This document shows, piece by piece, positions 22,596 through 53,900 of a DNA stretch of 64,000 bases (position 1 is its first letter; the number at the start of each line of letters is the position of its first letter). Below the pieces are notes generated by a model. That model had not been told where the DNA came from and did no database searches. It worked only from the letters and a program-made list of their open reading frames with translations. Location: the NCBI RefSeq assembly GCF_023159225.1, contig NC_063167.1, positions 9,641,734-9,705,733 on the forward strand. Direction: 5' to 3'. The DNA comes from Perognathus longimembris pacificus. Lineage: Eukaryota > Chordata > Mammalia > Rodentia > Heteromyidae. Both the position numbers and the translations under genes were made by a program.

Positions 22596-23129
22596 AGCCT
22601 TGATACATTTCTAAGGCTGACCTGGAACTCCTAGGCTCAAGGGATCCTTCTGCCCCAACCTGCAGAGTGGCCGGGACCTCGGGCGTGTGACGCCATGCAG
22701 CCAGCCGAATGGATCTTGGACCAAAGCGAAACAAAAACCCTCCCAAAACTCTCGCCACCACCACGTGATGCAATTTCCTTGGAACAGGACTCAGTGGCAT
22801 CTCCCTGGGTCTCCAGGAGCAGCCGGGGCCATTCTGGGAAAGGCAGAGGACCTGACCGGCAGGATCCAGCCACCCCTCCTTTCACTCCCTTCTACCCCTC
22901 CCTGCGCATTCTCCCCTCTGCCCACCTGCTCCCCACGCTCATGGATTCTCAACCCCTTCGTAGCCAGCCGAGAACACAGAGCCCTGAGCCTCGGCCTGGG
23001 CTCAGCCTCCGGCTGTGGGTGCCCGCCTCCCCCTCCCAGGCCTGCTTCCCAGGAGCCTGCAGTGTGGTTGGTGCTGCCGCCTTCTGGGGTGTATGTGGCG
23101 GGGGGGGGGGGCAGCCTGCATGCTAGCGG

Positions 23130-23288
23130 TACTGGGGAGTTCTGGCTGGTTTGTCAAGGACATTCTTAATGGTTTCCTTAACCCCGGGGAGGAGGGGGAG
23201 GCGCTGGAGGGTGGAGTGCACACCTGTCCAGGTGCTCGGGAACTGCAAACACGGGTTCTGTTGGGGTTGCAGCGGGACGGAGCGACAG
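23130..23288 (+). other. CLCNKA: Probable non-coding first exon of CLCNKA (5' end uncertain)
   Basis: The segment aligns with 39952-40120 upstream of CLCNKB (shared gggagttctgg and ctgtccaggtgct) and ends in a plausible donor GACAG|GTGAGG; the CLCNKB copy ends GACAG|GTAAGG. Human CLCNK genes also begin with an untranslated exon. No transcript evidence is available and the 5' boundary is a guess. Confidence 0.4.
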
Positions 23289-23721
23289 GTGAGGCGCTGC
23301 TGGTCCTGCCGAGGAGCAGGGACTCGGACGGGAGGAGCCAGGGCCTAGGCAGACGGGGCACGGGGAGGGTGGCGGGGGGCAGGAGATGGCTCCCCGTGTT
23401 CCCTTTGGGCGGCTCCTTCTGAGGCTGGGGATTTCCTCTCCTCAGGACCTGTGGGGTGGGCGTGGGGCACCAGAGCCACGGATGGGGGGCCACGGGGCCC
23501 CGTGAAGGCGCTGAGGAGGAGAAGCAGCTCGGCTTCCCAGACGGTGCCGCAGGGGCCCCGGCGAGGGCGGGCCTCGGGGAGGCTCGGGGTCTCCGCGGTG
23601 GGCCACCTGCTGCTGGACACAGAGGGGACACCCGGGAGCTTCCAGCCCACTCAGAGGACACAGCCAGGCTCCTAGTGACAGAGGCTCAGAGAAGAGGGAC
23701 CTCCATCCCCTCCTTTAACTT

Positions 23722-23753
<32 letters not shown>

Positions 23754-23798
23754 CGCACACACACGCAGGCACACATGGCCATTCCTTTTCTTCCCCAG

Positions 23799-23859
23799 GT
23801 AGCTCGCCGGAGCGGCTGCCCCCGTACCCCCCGCGCGGCCGCCCATCCTCACGGAGCCC
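23799..23859 (+). other. CLCNKA: CLCNKA 5' UTR part of the first coding exon
   Basis: The acceptor TTCTTCCCCAG precedes 61 leader bases before the ATG. The same boundary is conserved at 40572 in CLCNKB. A (CA)n tract lies just upstream of the acceptor in both copies. Confidence 0.7.
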
Positions 23860-34599
<10,740 letters not shown>

Positions 34600-34906
34600 G
34601 CCAGCCTGGCCAGGGAGGGCAGCGCCCAGCTGCTGGGGCGGGATGGAGAACTGCCTCTGCCCCCGATGCCACCACCCACCCTCCCCTGCCCCCCAGCCAC
34701 CGCACTGGGGCGCTGGCAGCTCTTCTCTCGCCCCAAGGAGGGGCCCACAGCCCTCTGTCCCCACCGCGGTGCAGAGTGGGAGATGGAGAGGAAATGGAGG
34801 CGGGTTGACGCCGCCCAGCATCTGCCGTCCCGTTTGTGAATGAAGAGATTGGTTCGTGCCAGCACCAAGAGTGGGCACCCATGTCCCCAGCCAGATGCCC
34901 TGAGGA

Positions 34907-34912
34907 AATAAA
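34907..34912 (+). other. CLCNKA: CLCNKA polyadenylation signal (AATAAA)
   Basis: AATAAA about 310 bases after the stop codon. The same signal and surroundings occur at 49982-49987 in CLCNKB. Confidence 0.85.
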
Positions 34913-34978
34913 GCCGATGCCCAGAGCTGCCGTTCCCCCTCCCCCTCCGGCCTCCCTGTAGGCTCCGCAGGGCGCCGA

Positions 34979-35505
34979 GCTCCGCCCTGCAGAGCCCAGC
35001 CCGGCCCCCGCCCCCACCGACCTGCGGCAAAGCGGGCCTCGCGCAGTGCGTCCGGGAGGCAGCAGTAGCGCTCGTCCTCGGTGGGGGACAGCGCCCAGTC
35101 TGCGCGCTGGGCGCTCCAGCCCTTCCACTCGATGAGGTGGGCCACGCGGCCCCGGGCCATGGCCGTGGGCTTCGTGATGTGGTCCTTGATGCTCTGCACC
35201 ACCCCTGGGGGACAGGGAGGGCTCGGGGTGGGGGTCCCAGCGGAAAGCCCAGTGCGGGGCCCCACCACCCTCTCACTCCCGGCGCTCAGCCCGCCCCATG
35301 CACTGCGCCCACCTTCACGGTGAACCCCAGCGCAGGCCCCGTACCGCTGAGCCCGGCGGCCTGCGGCTGTCCATCCCCACGCCCAGCCCACCCCTGTGCC
35401 CGTCCCCCCTCGGAGGCCCCAGCCACGCACACCCCACTCCCTGCCCGCGTCCTCCTGCCAGGGACATTCCTGCCCACGGGGGCCTCTTCCTCAGACCAGC
35501 CGCAC
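34979..35505 (-). pseudogene. Orphan FAM131C fragment (one intact internal exon with flanking intron)
   Basis: This block is nearly identical to 52183-52720 of the FAM131C gene. It contains a complete 183-base exon at 35022-35204 (minus) with a CCCCAG acceptor and a G|GTCGG donor. The encoded 60-residue stretch (VVQSIKDHITKP through REARFAAG) is the same as in the intact gene; I found only one synonymous base difference in the exon. No other FAM131C exon is near, so it cannot encode a full protein by itself. It lies about 70 bases past the CLCNKA poly(A) signal, in the opposite orientation. Confidence 0.88.
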
Positions 35506-36004
35506 CCCTCCCTTCCTTCCTCACCCCACAGCCACCCATGAATTAAGAGCTGTGCGCTCTCTGCTCGGCCGGGGTGAGGGCTTGGTAGAGGGAGCAGGCC
35601 GCCAAGTTGTGTCCGTGAGGTTGTGTTTGTTTTGCATCGCCGGGAGCAAAATACGTGACCGAGCCACTTCCGGGAGGAATTCTTTGTTGTGCTCCTGGTT
35701 GGGAAGGCTCCGTTCATGGTCACGATGCCCGGCATTTCAGGGCTGTGGTGAGGCAGAACACCGTGGCAGAGAGAAGGTGGTAGACAGGGGGACCCAGGAC
35801 GCTGAGCAGGCGGGGTGCCCCGTTAACCTTCACACCTCCACCTGGGCCCCACTCCCCCAGTTTCAAGAACTTCCCACCACCAGCTGGGACCAAGCACTCA
35901 ACACACGAACCTGGGGAAGACACGTTGGCTACTCACACCTCGACATGCCCTCGTCTGCACAGGCCCCTGGCCATCTCACAGCTTAAAACAGTGGGGGGGT
36001 GGGG

Positions 36005-36155
36005 GGCTGGGAGTGTGGCCTAGCAGTGGAGTGCTTGCCTAGCATGCAGGAAGCCCTGGGTTCGATTCCTCAGCACCACATACACAGAAAAAGCCAGAAG
36101 TGGCACTGCGGCTCAAGAGGTAGAGTGCCAGCCGTGATCAAAAGGAAGCCAGGTC
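36005..36155 (+). repeat. IDL-Geo-type SINE, truncated
   Basis: gggctgggagtgtggcctag head is followed by a right monomer that breaks off after ggaagccagg. Confidence 0.8.
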
Positions 36156-36568
36156 AGCCCTCCTCCGTGTCCCTTGGAGATCTGGGTGGAAGCCTGAAGT
36201 CTCACAGGTCCCATTCTACAAGCTCGCGAACCCAGCATCACGGGGATGCAAGCAACCTGCGCCGGCTCCAGCAGCTGCGGGGGCTCCGGCGCTATGGCGA
36301 CGGTGGCCTCTGAGTGATTTGCTGGAAGAATCCGGGGGGGTGGCCTTGTGTGACCCGAGGACCGTAGATTAACTCTCCTCTCCTGAGGAAGCCTTTCAAA
36401 TGAGTTGCCTCCTTCACACCTTTGAACCTGTGATGGATAGGAAAGGACTGGCCAATTCTTTGGATTTCAATATACGATTTCCTAGTATCTTGAAGCCAAG
36501 TGCTTGGTTTTTTGTTGCTGTTCATTGAAATGGAGCCTCCTTATATGTTCGGGCTGATCAGAAACTTA

Positions 36569-36570
<2 letters not shown>

Positions 36571-36615
<45 letters not shown>
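36571..36615 (+). repeat. (GT)n microsatellite
   Basis: More than 20 GT repeats. Confidence 0.95.
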
Positions 36616-36616
<1 letters not shown>

Positions 36617-37382
36617 ATGTGCCCACTAGTACGGAGGCTTGAACTCAGGGCCTTAGTTTTTTTTTTTTTCATTTAAGACACGGCTCTACTTTCAGCTTCC
36701 TGCCGGATGATTGGAGACAAGGATCTAACAGCTACCCCAGCTGGCTTTGAACTGCAATCCTCAGATCTCAGCCTCCTGAGTCTACAGGTGCAAGGCACTA
36801 ACACTTGGCCTTGTCTTCCTCCTAATGGTGCAAACTTCTTGCAGACTTCTGTAGCCCTCAACTTTACCCTGTCTATTCTGACAAACCCACACGGTTTTTC
36901 CAGTCCTTCTATTCTGGCTTTATGTTCCCAGTCCTCCCTTTAAACCAAGCTAAAAGCAGCAATCAATATACCCCAGCCTGATGGTGGGCTGCCATGAAAC
37001 TTCTCCTCCAGATTAATCAGTTTCCCGCCTTCAAAGCCTCAGGGCTTGGGCACAATGTTCGGTGTCAAGTTCTTTGTCACAGCATAGTATAAATAGTCTC
37101 TAAGCAAATGCCCAGGAGAGCCCCAGCTCCTGCCTGAAATCTTAGAGCCTTCATTGCTTCTGCTCCTACCAGGATTCTGTGGCAGCTCTGCCTACAGTGC
37201 TCTGGGCTTCCTCAAGCCCGCGTCTCCAAACTTTTCCACAGTCCTCCCACAAACCAATTCCAAAGGCTTAAGAACCAGGGAGTTAAGCTTAATGGTGGTA
37301 ATGACCCCACTCCTGGTACCAGGTCATCAATACCCGAGGAAAACAATGGTGGAGAAAAAGTATTTGTTCTTGTTCACAGATT

Positions 37383-37588
37383 TTTTTTTTTTTTTTGCCA
37401 GTCCTGGGCCTTGGACTCAGGGCCTGAGCACTGTCCCTGGCTTCTTTTTGCTCAAGGCTAGCACTCTGCCACTTGAGCCACAGCGCCACTTCCGGCTTTT
37501 TCTGTTTATGTGGTGCTGAGGAATCGAACCCAGGGCTTCTTCGTGCATGCAAGGCGAGCACTCTACCACTAAGCCACCTTCCCAGCCC
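37383..37588 (-). repeat. IDL-Geo-type dimeric SINE
   Basis: Minus-strand dimer with poly-T start and ttcccagccccc end. cagatt occurs on both flanks. Confidence 0.88.
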
Positions 37589-37749
37589 CCAGATTCATGG
37601 CTTCTGTCCACAGTGGCTTGGCCCTGTGTCTCCATGGCCATGGTGAGGTAGAACATTCTAGACACAAGAACGTGTGCCAGAGGAAGGCAGGAAGCAGAGG
37701 GTGAGGAGGGGGCCTGGTCTAGGAAAAAACGTCCTTTTATTTTTATCCC

Positions 37750-37985
37750 CTTTTGCCAGTCCTGGGGCCTGAACTTAGAGCCTGACCACCATCCCTGAGC
37801 CTCTTGGTGCTCAAGGCTAGCGCTCTACCACTTGAGCCACAGCGCCACTTCCTGGCTTTTACTGAGTCGCTTATTGGAGATAAGAGTCTCACGGACTTTC
37901 CTGGCTGGCTTCAAATGGAGATCCTCAGTTCTCAGCCTCCTGAGTAGCTAGGATGACAGGCGTGAGCCACCAGCACCCAGTTTAG
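37750..37985 (-). repeat. Composite B1-headed SINE, minus orientation
   Basis: gccagtcctggggcctgaac, cttattggagataagagtc and gctaggatgacaggcgtgagc blocks. Confidence 0.85.
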
Positions 37986-38089
37986 AGATAACTTTCACAG
38001 TCCCATCCCCAGTGATTTATTGCCTCTACCTAGGCTCCACCTCCTGAAGTTTCTAGAACCTTCAAAACCAGAACCAGGGGAGAATGAGG

Positions 38090-38205
38090 GAGGAGGTAAC
38101 AAACAGTACAAGAAATGTATCCAATGCCTAACATATGAAACTGTAACCTCTCTGTACATCACTTGGACAATAAACAATACAAAAAAATTTAAAAATAAAA
38201 AACAA
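38090..38205 (+). repeat. LINE-1 3'-terminal fragment
   Basis: agtacaagaaatgtatccaa, then aacctctctgtacatcac and an A-rich tail match the L1 3' ends near 8090-8186 and 59700-59798. Confidence 0.65.
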
Positions 38206-39168
38206 AAAACAGAACCAACCCCAGAGGGCCAGAGCTATGGCCAAACACATGGGCGGGCGTGGGGAGGACCTTTTGTTTTCTAGCCATGTGGGCTTCTTGG
38301 AGGAGGTGGGTTGGATTGGGCGAGTGGAGGTCACACAAGAGACGAGGGAGCACCTTGGTCCCATGTGAGGCCAGGGTCTGTCCACGCGTGGGTCGTGCCC
38401 TGCTGTCCCTGGCATGCAGAGACCTGGGGGCTGGACATGGGTTCTAGACCAGCCCCCACGGAGGCAGTGGTGACTTGGTTGGCTAGCTGGCTGTCTGGAG
38501 GCGAGCGGGTTAACCGCTCAGAGCCTCAGCTTCTGCCTCTGAAGGAGGTGGCCCTGCCATTCACCTTACAGGAGGGGGTGATACACCCCCCCAGATGACC
38601 CGAGCCCAGTGTCCAGTGCTTGAAATACTTTAAAAGAAATAAAAAAAGGAGGGGGTGGGTGGAGATATCAACTGGTAGATTGAAGCCAGGGTCCCTGCAC
38701 AAGGGTGGAAACGACCACCAGGACTGGGTCCTAGCACATCGGCTGGCACAACTGCTTCCCAGCAGCTCCCCACAGCCTCGCTTCCTCCCACCCAGCCAGG
38801 CCACCGGGCCTGCCCTCGGGGTTCTCCCGGGTGGACGCCCTGACCCCCACCAGTCCCGCGTGGATGGGAGAACCTGGGGCGTTATGATATAGTGCTGGAG
38901 ATTTAGTAGCACGGCTGGATTTATTTTCAGTTTCTTGCTTCAGCCAGGCGAAGAGGCGCACACCCGCAGTACCCGCACGTAGACTCAAGCCGGAGGCGGG
39001 AGGATGTCAAATCCAGGCTGGGTCTCGTTTCAGAAACCAAGGCTTGTGCGGACCTCGGTGGTGAAGCTCTTGCTTGCAGGTAGGGAGCGCTGTGTTTGGA
39101 TTCCCAGCACTGCAAACATAGGAACACCTATTCCTATGGGAATGAATTAAAATTTAGCTTCTCATAAC

Positions 39169-39372
39169 GTTTTTTTTTTTTTTGCCAGTCCTGGGTCTTG
39201 AACTCAGGGCCTGAGCACTGTCCCTGGCTTCTTTTTGCTTAAGGATAACACTCTAGCTCTTAAGCCACAGCGCCACTTCTGGCTTTTTCTATCTATGTGG
39301 TGCTGAGGAATCGAACCCAGGGCTTCATGTATACGAGGCGAGCGCTCTACCCCTAGGCCACATTCCCAGCCC
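39169..39372 (-). repeat. IDL-Geo-type dimeric SINE
   Basis: Minus-strand dimer from the poly-T run to ttcccagccc, just upstream of the CLCNKB duplication unit. Confidence 0.85.
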
Positions 39373-39951
39373 TTTGGGAGAGTCTGGTTAGGTGGCACAG
39401 GCAGGTGGGAAGCTCCTGGGCTCTGGCAATCCCTCTGTGTTACGTGCTTTGCAGTCTCGCTGGGACTGCAGGTGTGGGTCACCATTGCCTGTCAGACCCA
39501 CGGATCCTGAGCAAAAAAACAAAAAGAACTTAAAAAAACAACCTCACCCTCACCACGCCATGATGCAACGTCTTTCAAACAAAGTGGCACCTCCATGGGT
39601 CTCCAGGACACTCCGAGGAACTCCGGGAAGGGCCGAGCAGAATTCCCGACTCCCAGCTGTCTTCACTCCCTGTACCCCTGTGCTTTCTCCCCTCTGTCTA
39701 CCGCCCCCCACCCCCACTCTTGTGGTTTCTCAACCCCTTCTGCAGCCGGCTGAGAACCCAGAGCCCTGAGCCTCCGCCCCAGCCCGGGCTCAGCCTCGGG
39801 GTGTGGGGACCTGCCTGCCCCCCCAACCCTCCAGGCCTGGTCCCAGAGCACCCAGGAGCTGACAGATGCCAGGATGTCATGCTTTATCAGGCTCTTAGGG
39901 GGGCCTGTCTCTGTACCCCTTAGCAGCGGTGCCCTGTGGGCTCAGGGCGCA

Positions 39952-40120
39952 GGGAGTTCTGGTTGGTTTGTCATGGACATTCCTCCTGGTCACGGTCACC
40001 CTGCGGAGGGCGAGGTGCTGGCCGGGTGCAGCGTGCAGCTGTCCAGGTGCTCAGGAGCCGCGAACAAAGAGGCTGTGTGGAAGCAGGGCCCGCCGCCGCC
40101 TCGGCAGGACGCGCTGACAG
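39952..40120 (+). other. CLCNKB: Probable non-coding first exon of CLCNKB (5' end uncertain)
   Basis: Counterpart of 23130-23288, ending in GACAG|GTAAGG, a stronger donor match than in CLCNKA. This 5' region has diverged far more between the copies than the first coding exon. Boundaries rest only on paralogue comparison. Confidence 0.4.
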
Positions 40121-40632
40121 GTAAGGACGCCGGGGCAGGGGGGAGGGCTGGAGCCCGCACCCCACTTCCACCCTCAGGTTCCTCCTCCTCTACCTGAGCG
40201 GAGGGCCACGGAGAGCCGCGGGATGGGCGTGGGGCACCAGAGCCACGGATGGGGGGCCACGGGGCCCCGTGAAGGCGCTGAGGAGGAGAAGCAGCTCGGC
40301 CTCCCAGAGGGTGCGGCAGGGGCCCCGGCGAGGGCGGGCCTCGGGGAGGCTCGGGGTCTCTGCTGCGGTCCCTGGGGGACACCTAGAAGCTTCTAGCCCA
40401 CACAGAGGACACAGTCACCCCCACCCCCAGTGACCAAGGCTCTGTCGCCTCCTTTAATTTCCCACACATGCATGCATATATGCGCTCATATACAGCTATG
40501 CACACGCACACACGCACGCACACACACGCACACACACGCAGGCACACATGGCCATTCCTTTTCTTCCCCAGGTAGCTCGCCGGAGCGGCTGCCCCCGTAC
40601 CCCCCGCGCGGCCGCCCATCCTCACGGAGCCC

Positions 40633-49674
<9,042 letters not shown>

Positions 49675-49981
49675 GCCAGCCTGGCCAGGGAGGGCAGCGC
49701 CCAGCTGCTGGGGCGGGATGGAGAACTGCCTCTGCCCCCGATGCCACCGCCCACCCTCCCCTGCCCCCCAGCCACCGCACTGGGGCGCTGGCAGCTCTTC
49801 TCTCGCCCCAAGGAGGGGCCCACAGCCCTCTGTCCCCACCGCGGTGCAGAGTGGGAGATGGAGAGGAAATGGAGGCGGGTTGACGCCGCCCAGCGTCTGC
49901 CGTCCCGTTTGTGAATGAAGAGATTGGTTCGTGCCAGCACCAAGAGTGGGCACCCATGTCCCCAGCCAGATGCCCTGAGGA

Positions 49982-49987
49982 AATAAA
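49982..49987 (+). other. CLCNKB: CLCNKB polyadenylation signal (AATAAA)
   Basis: AATAAA about 310 bases after the stop codon, matching the CLCNKA arrangement. Confidence 0.85.
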
Positions 49988-50387
49988 GCCGATGCCCAGA
50001 GCTGCCGTTCCCCCCCCCCCCCCGGCCTCCCTGCAGGCTCCGCCCTGTGCCCACAAAGGCGGGGCCGGCCCAGCCCCCCACTCCCTGGCAGGGAGATGGT
50101 GCGAGAAAGGGGTCTACAGGCGGACCTTCTGCTGTCTGTCCTCATGTGTCACATGACTGTGGCACAGTTCCTGCCCCCGGCACCAGTCTCCTTGGCTGTG
50201 ACAAGGTTGACAGAGTGGGGTTCCATGGCTGGCTGCTTTGGGGTTCCACAGGCCCTGGGTATCCTTCATGGGATCTCTCTCGGCTATGTTGGTTAGGGGA
50301 AAGGCCCCCCTCTCCCCTCAAGATGATTGGCCCAGTACACAACCTCCCCAGAGACCAGGCCACGTTCACTCAGGGCAAATCCTCCAC

Positions 50388-50393
50388 TTTAAT
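50388..50393 (-). other. FAM131C: FAM131C polyadenylation signal (ATTAAA)
   Basis: The minus strand reads ACATTAAAGTGG about 590 bases past the FAM131C stop codon. ATTAAA is the commonest variant signal. It puts the FAM131C 3' end roughly 370 bases from the CLCNKB 3' end, tail-to-tail. Confidence 0.6.
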
Positions 50394-50980
50394 GTCACCA
50401 GAGAACCTGCAGGGGATTGGGGGGCGGATTAGGGGAATGTGAGGGTGTCCGGGGCTGCCTCCCAGGTGTGAGAAGGGGGTCACAAAGGAAGTGGGGGACA
50501 GAGGGTCCCTCCAGAGACTGAAAAGGGACAGGGAACTGCGCTCAGTTACCCAAAGAGGCAGCCCTGCCACCAGCAGGGCAAGGACGGGAAGGGCTGAGCC
50601 CAGGTTCAAGGTCAGGTCCCCGGCTCCACTCCAAATAGATCTCCCCATCTTCCCTGGTTGTCTGCTTGGGGGCCTGGTTGTCAGTCCCCCCCTCCCCCCG
50701 TGGGAGGGGGGCAGCTGTGGTGTCTGCTGAGAGTCCTTGAGCTGGCTGAGGGCAGAATCCCTGGAAGGGAGAAGGGCAATTATGGCTCCCCCCCCCCCAA
50801 CCGCACAGGGGGAGGCTCCACAGAGGCTGAGCGAGCCCCACAAGCGCTGCCAGCCTCAGCCCCGCAGCGACCCAGTCCGTGCCGTCTCCGAGGGGTCGAG
50901 GGATGCTGGTTGCTAGAGCCAAGGTGGCCCCCGTCCACCCGGGCCCCCGCCAGGAGCAGGGAGACCGGCTGGGCCCGGCT

Positions 50981-53900
50981 TCAGTTGTAAAACACGTCGT
51001 CCTCCTCCTCTGAGAGGGAGCCGCTGTCCACCGAGGGCAGCGAGCCCTGCAGGTGGGCCCCACTTTCGGGCCCTGGGCCCCCCGGCAGCCGCCGTCGATG
51101 TGGCACGGGGCTGGGGGGCTGGGCACTGGCAGCTGCCATGGGAGGCTCCTCCGGGGAGGGCCAGCCGTCGGGGGACAGGCCAGGGGAGAAGGCCAGGAGG
51201 CTGTCATCCTGCGAGGGGCCGCTCAGAAGGCTGTCCTGAAGGTAGATGCTCTCCAGGTCTGGAAAAGCAATTGAGGGGGTCGGGGGGAGGAGAGAAGAAG
51301 CCTGGGGTCCAAGTCCTGCTGTGCCACTGCTGAGCGGAGACCCCACCGCCACCCCTGCAAGTCACCCCAACCCCTCTGAGCCATTCCCCCCATAGCAGAG
51401 GGGTAGGGCGGTGGAGAGCAGGCTGGATTCTCAGAATTGAGACAAGGGGTGCTGGTCAGAGGCACAACCAAGTGAGATAAAGTACTTCAGGCTGCACCCA
51501 GGACCCCAGAACCCCAGGGTTCTAGAAAGGGTGGCTGCTGTGCCTGGTGGTGAGCCCCAGGCTCTGGCTGGGGTGAGTTCCTGAACCTCACAATATCACT
51601 GTGTCCCTAGTAGAGACTGCTTCTTAGGGGGTGTCATGAAGATTTGCCTCAAGAGCAAGGAGGGGAGGGGGGGGAGGGGGCGGGCCCCGCAGTGGGGGGC
51701 AGGGGTAGTGGGCTAGAGGGTGAAGGATGGAGTCTTTGGAGACCGAAGGAGGCAAAGGGCTGCTCTGGCATCTTCAGGACCCCTGGACAAATCTTCCGGG
51801 GCCACTGCTGGGCCACAGGACAGGGCAAGGACCAGCAAGACCACTTCACAGAGGAGGAAACTGAGGGGGAAGAGAGGCTTGCATCTAGTGCTGGGGCAGA
51901 TGCTCAGCCCCTTTGCTTCGCCCACCCCACAGTGGTGTCCCGGGCTATACCCTGGAGCTGGAGGGCGTCCGGGGGGCTGTTTTCAGGGTTCAGTTCCTCG
52001 TCGTCCAGCGAGGACCAGGCGCTCAGAGTGGCCTCCGTGATGGCAAACTGCTCGGCGACCCCTGGGGGACACGGACGCTTGGCTCAGCGGGGACAGAGGG
52101 GGAGAGGCCATCTAAGAGCCGACCAGGCGCTCCGTCCATCCCGTGCCTTTAGACAGCACGAGCTGGGTGCCGGGAGACCCCGGCTCCGCCCTGCAGAGCC
52201 CAGCCCGGCCCCCGCCCCCACCGACCTGCGGCAAAGCGGGCCTCGCGCAGCGCGTCCGGGAGGCAGCAGTAGCGCTCGTCCTCGGTGGGGGACAGCGCCC
52301 AGTCTGCGCGCTGGGCGCTCCAGCCCTTCCACTCGATGAGGTGGGCCACGCGGCCCCGGGCCATGGCCGTGGGCTTCGTGATGTGGTCCTTGATGCTCTG
52401 CACCACCCCTGGGGGACAGGGAGGGCTCGGGGTGGTGGTCCCAGCAGAAAGCCCAGTGCAGGGCCCCACCACCCTCTCACTCCGGGCGCTCAGCCCACCC
52501 CATGCACTGCGCCCACCTTCACGGTGAACCCCAGCGAAGGCCCCGTACCGCTGAGCCACACATGGCCCGGCGGCCTGCGGCTGTCCATCCCCACGCCCAG
52601 CCGACCCCTGTGCCCGTCCCCCCTCGGAGGCCCCAGCCACGCACACCCCACTCCCTGCCCGTGTCCTCCTGCCAGGGACATTCCTGCCCACGGGGGCCTC
52701 TTCCTCAGACCAGCCGCACCCCCTCTTCCTGTCAGATGCCCTGGTAGCCATCAAGAGCCACAGCAGGACAAGCTGTGGGGGCGGCGGGGGAAACCTGCCA
52801 CTTAGGAAGAGTGACCCAACTGGAGGATAAGGGGTCAAGAGAGAGGCAAAGAGGGAGCATTTCAGGGACGCCCCCAGCAAGAGACAGGGAAGGGCGGGAC
52901 AGAGGGCGGGGAGGGGGCGGGGCCTCTGGATGTGCAAGCCGACGGATAGGGTCCCAGGGGGAGGCTAGCGTGGGGGCAGGAGGCCTGGAGGCCCAGCCAT
53001 GCCGTGACAACAAGGCACCATGGAAGACAGCAGGTGTCAGAGGCGGGGAGGGGGCCGGGAACATGGGCGGGGCAGGGACGGCAGAGCGGAAGCTTCATCT
53101 CCAAGCTGGGACGCTGGCCTCCGGCTTTGCGGTGGGGAAGGGAAGGTGGCAGGCAGCTGTGTGTCTCGGTGGCGGTGCGTAGGGAGGCCTCTGGGGACGG
53201 GGACGGCTGAGGTGGGCTGGGCAAAGCTCTGGTTCATGGCTGGTGGGCTGGGCGGCTTGGAAAGTGCCGTGGGGCAATGGGGCAGAGGCCCAACCCCACC
53301 CCACAGCTCCCCGCCTGCACCCTTTGGTGGAGAAGCACCCCAGCTTTGGGCTCTGCTGCATCAGAAATGCCCTCGGGGGGCTGGGGATATAGCCTAGTGG
53401 CAAGAGTGCCTGCCTCGGATACACGAGGCCCTAGGTTCGATTCCCCAGCACCACATATACAGAAAACGGCCAGAAGCGGCGCTGTGGCTCAAGTGGCAGA
53501 GTGCTAGCCTTGAGCGGGAAGAAGCCAGGGACAGTGCTCAGGCCCTGAGTCCAAGGCCCACGACTGGCAAAAACAAAACAAAAAAGAAATGCCCTCGAGG
53601 TGGCAGGGTCTCCTCAGGGGCAGCCAAGGACTGGTGGACAACAGGGTGATATCAAGTCCAGCTACCTGTGCTCCCAGGACCATGGGTTCTGTGAGTGGGT
53701 CCTGTGGCAATGGCGGGGAGTGGGGCAGGGAGGGGCCCCTCATCTTGGCTGCGCCTTGCCTCCACCCCTGCCCCACAGTTCCTATGGGGCCCCTCAGAGC
53801 AGTCCCTCAACACACAACTCCCTCCTCAGCCTCCAGGGAACACAGCCCGGGGGCGGGGGGAGGGAGGGACAGAGAGGCTGGGAGACCACACAGACAAACA

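Larger units (their letters stand above)
18150..22735. other. HSPB7-CLCNKA intergenic region
   Basis: No further gene recognised. The segment holds a MIR-like stretch (18655-18805), SINEs of both local families, G-rich runs near 18970-19000, CA/GT microsatellites (20530-20552 and 21970-22002), and a MIR-like stretch near 21815-21895. Sequence near 18480-18650 is unique and may be distal HSPB7 promoter. Confidence 0.6.
35545..39165. other. CLCNKA-CLCNKB intergenic region
   Basis: No gene recognised. 35600-35800 and 37590-37700 look like two eroded copies of one interspersed repeat (ggtgaggcagaacaccgtgg and ggtgaggtagaacattctag). SINEs occupy about 36005-36155, 36625-36810, 37383-37588, 37750-37985 and 38945-39120. 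A (GT)n tract lies at 36571-36615 and an L1 3'-end-like sequence at 38090-38205. Confidence 0.6.

Noticed and set aside
23722..23770. CA-rich arrays here and elsewhere as a CRISPR-like repeat
   Set aside because: These are plain dinucleotide microsatellites in a mammalian genome with no repeat-spacer structure.
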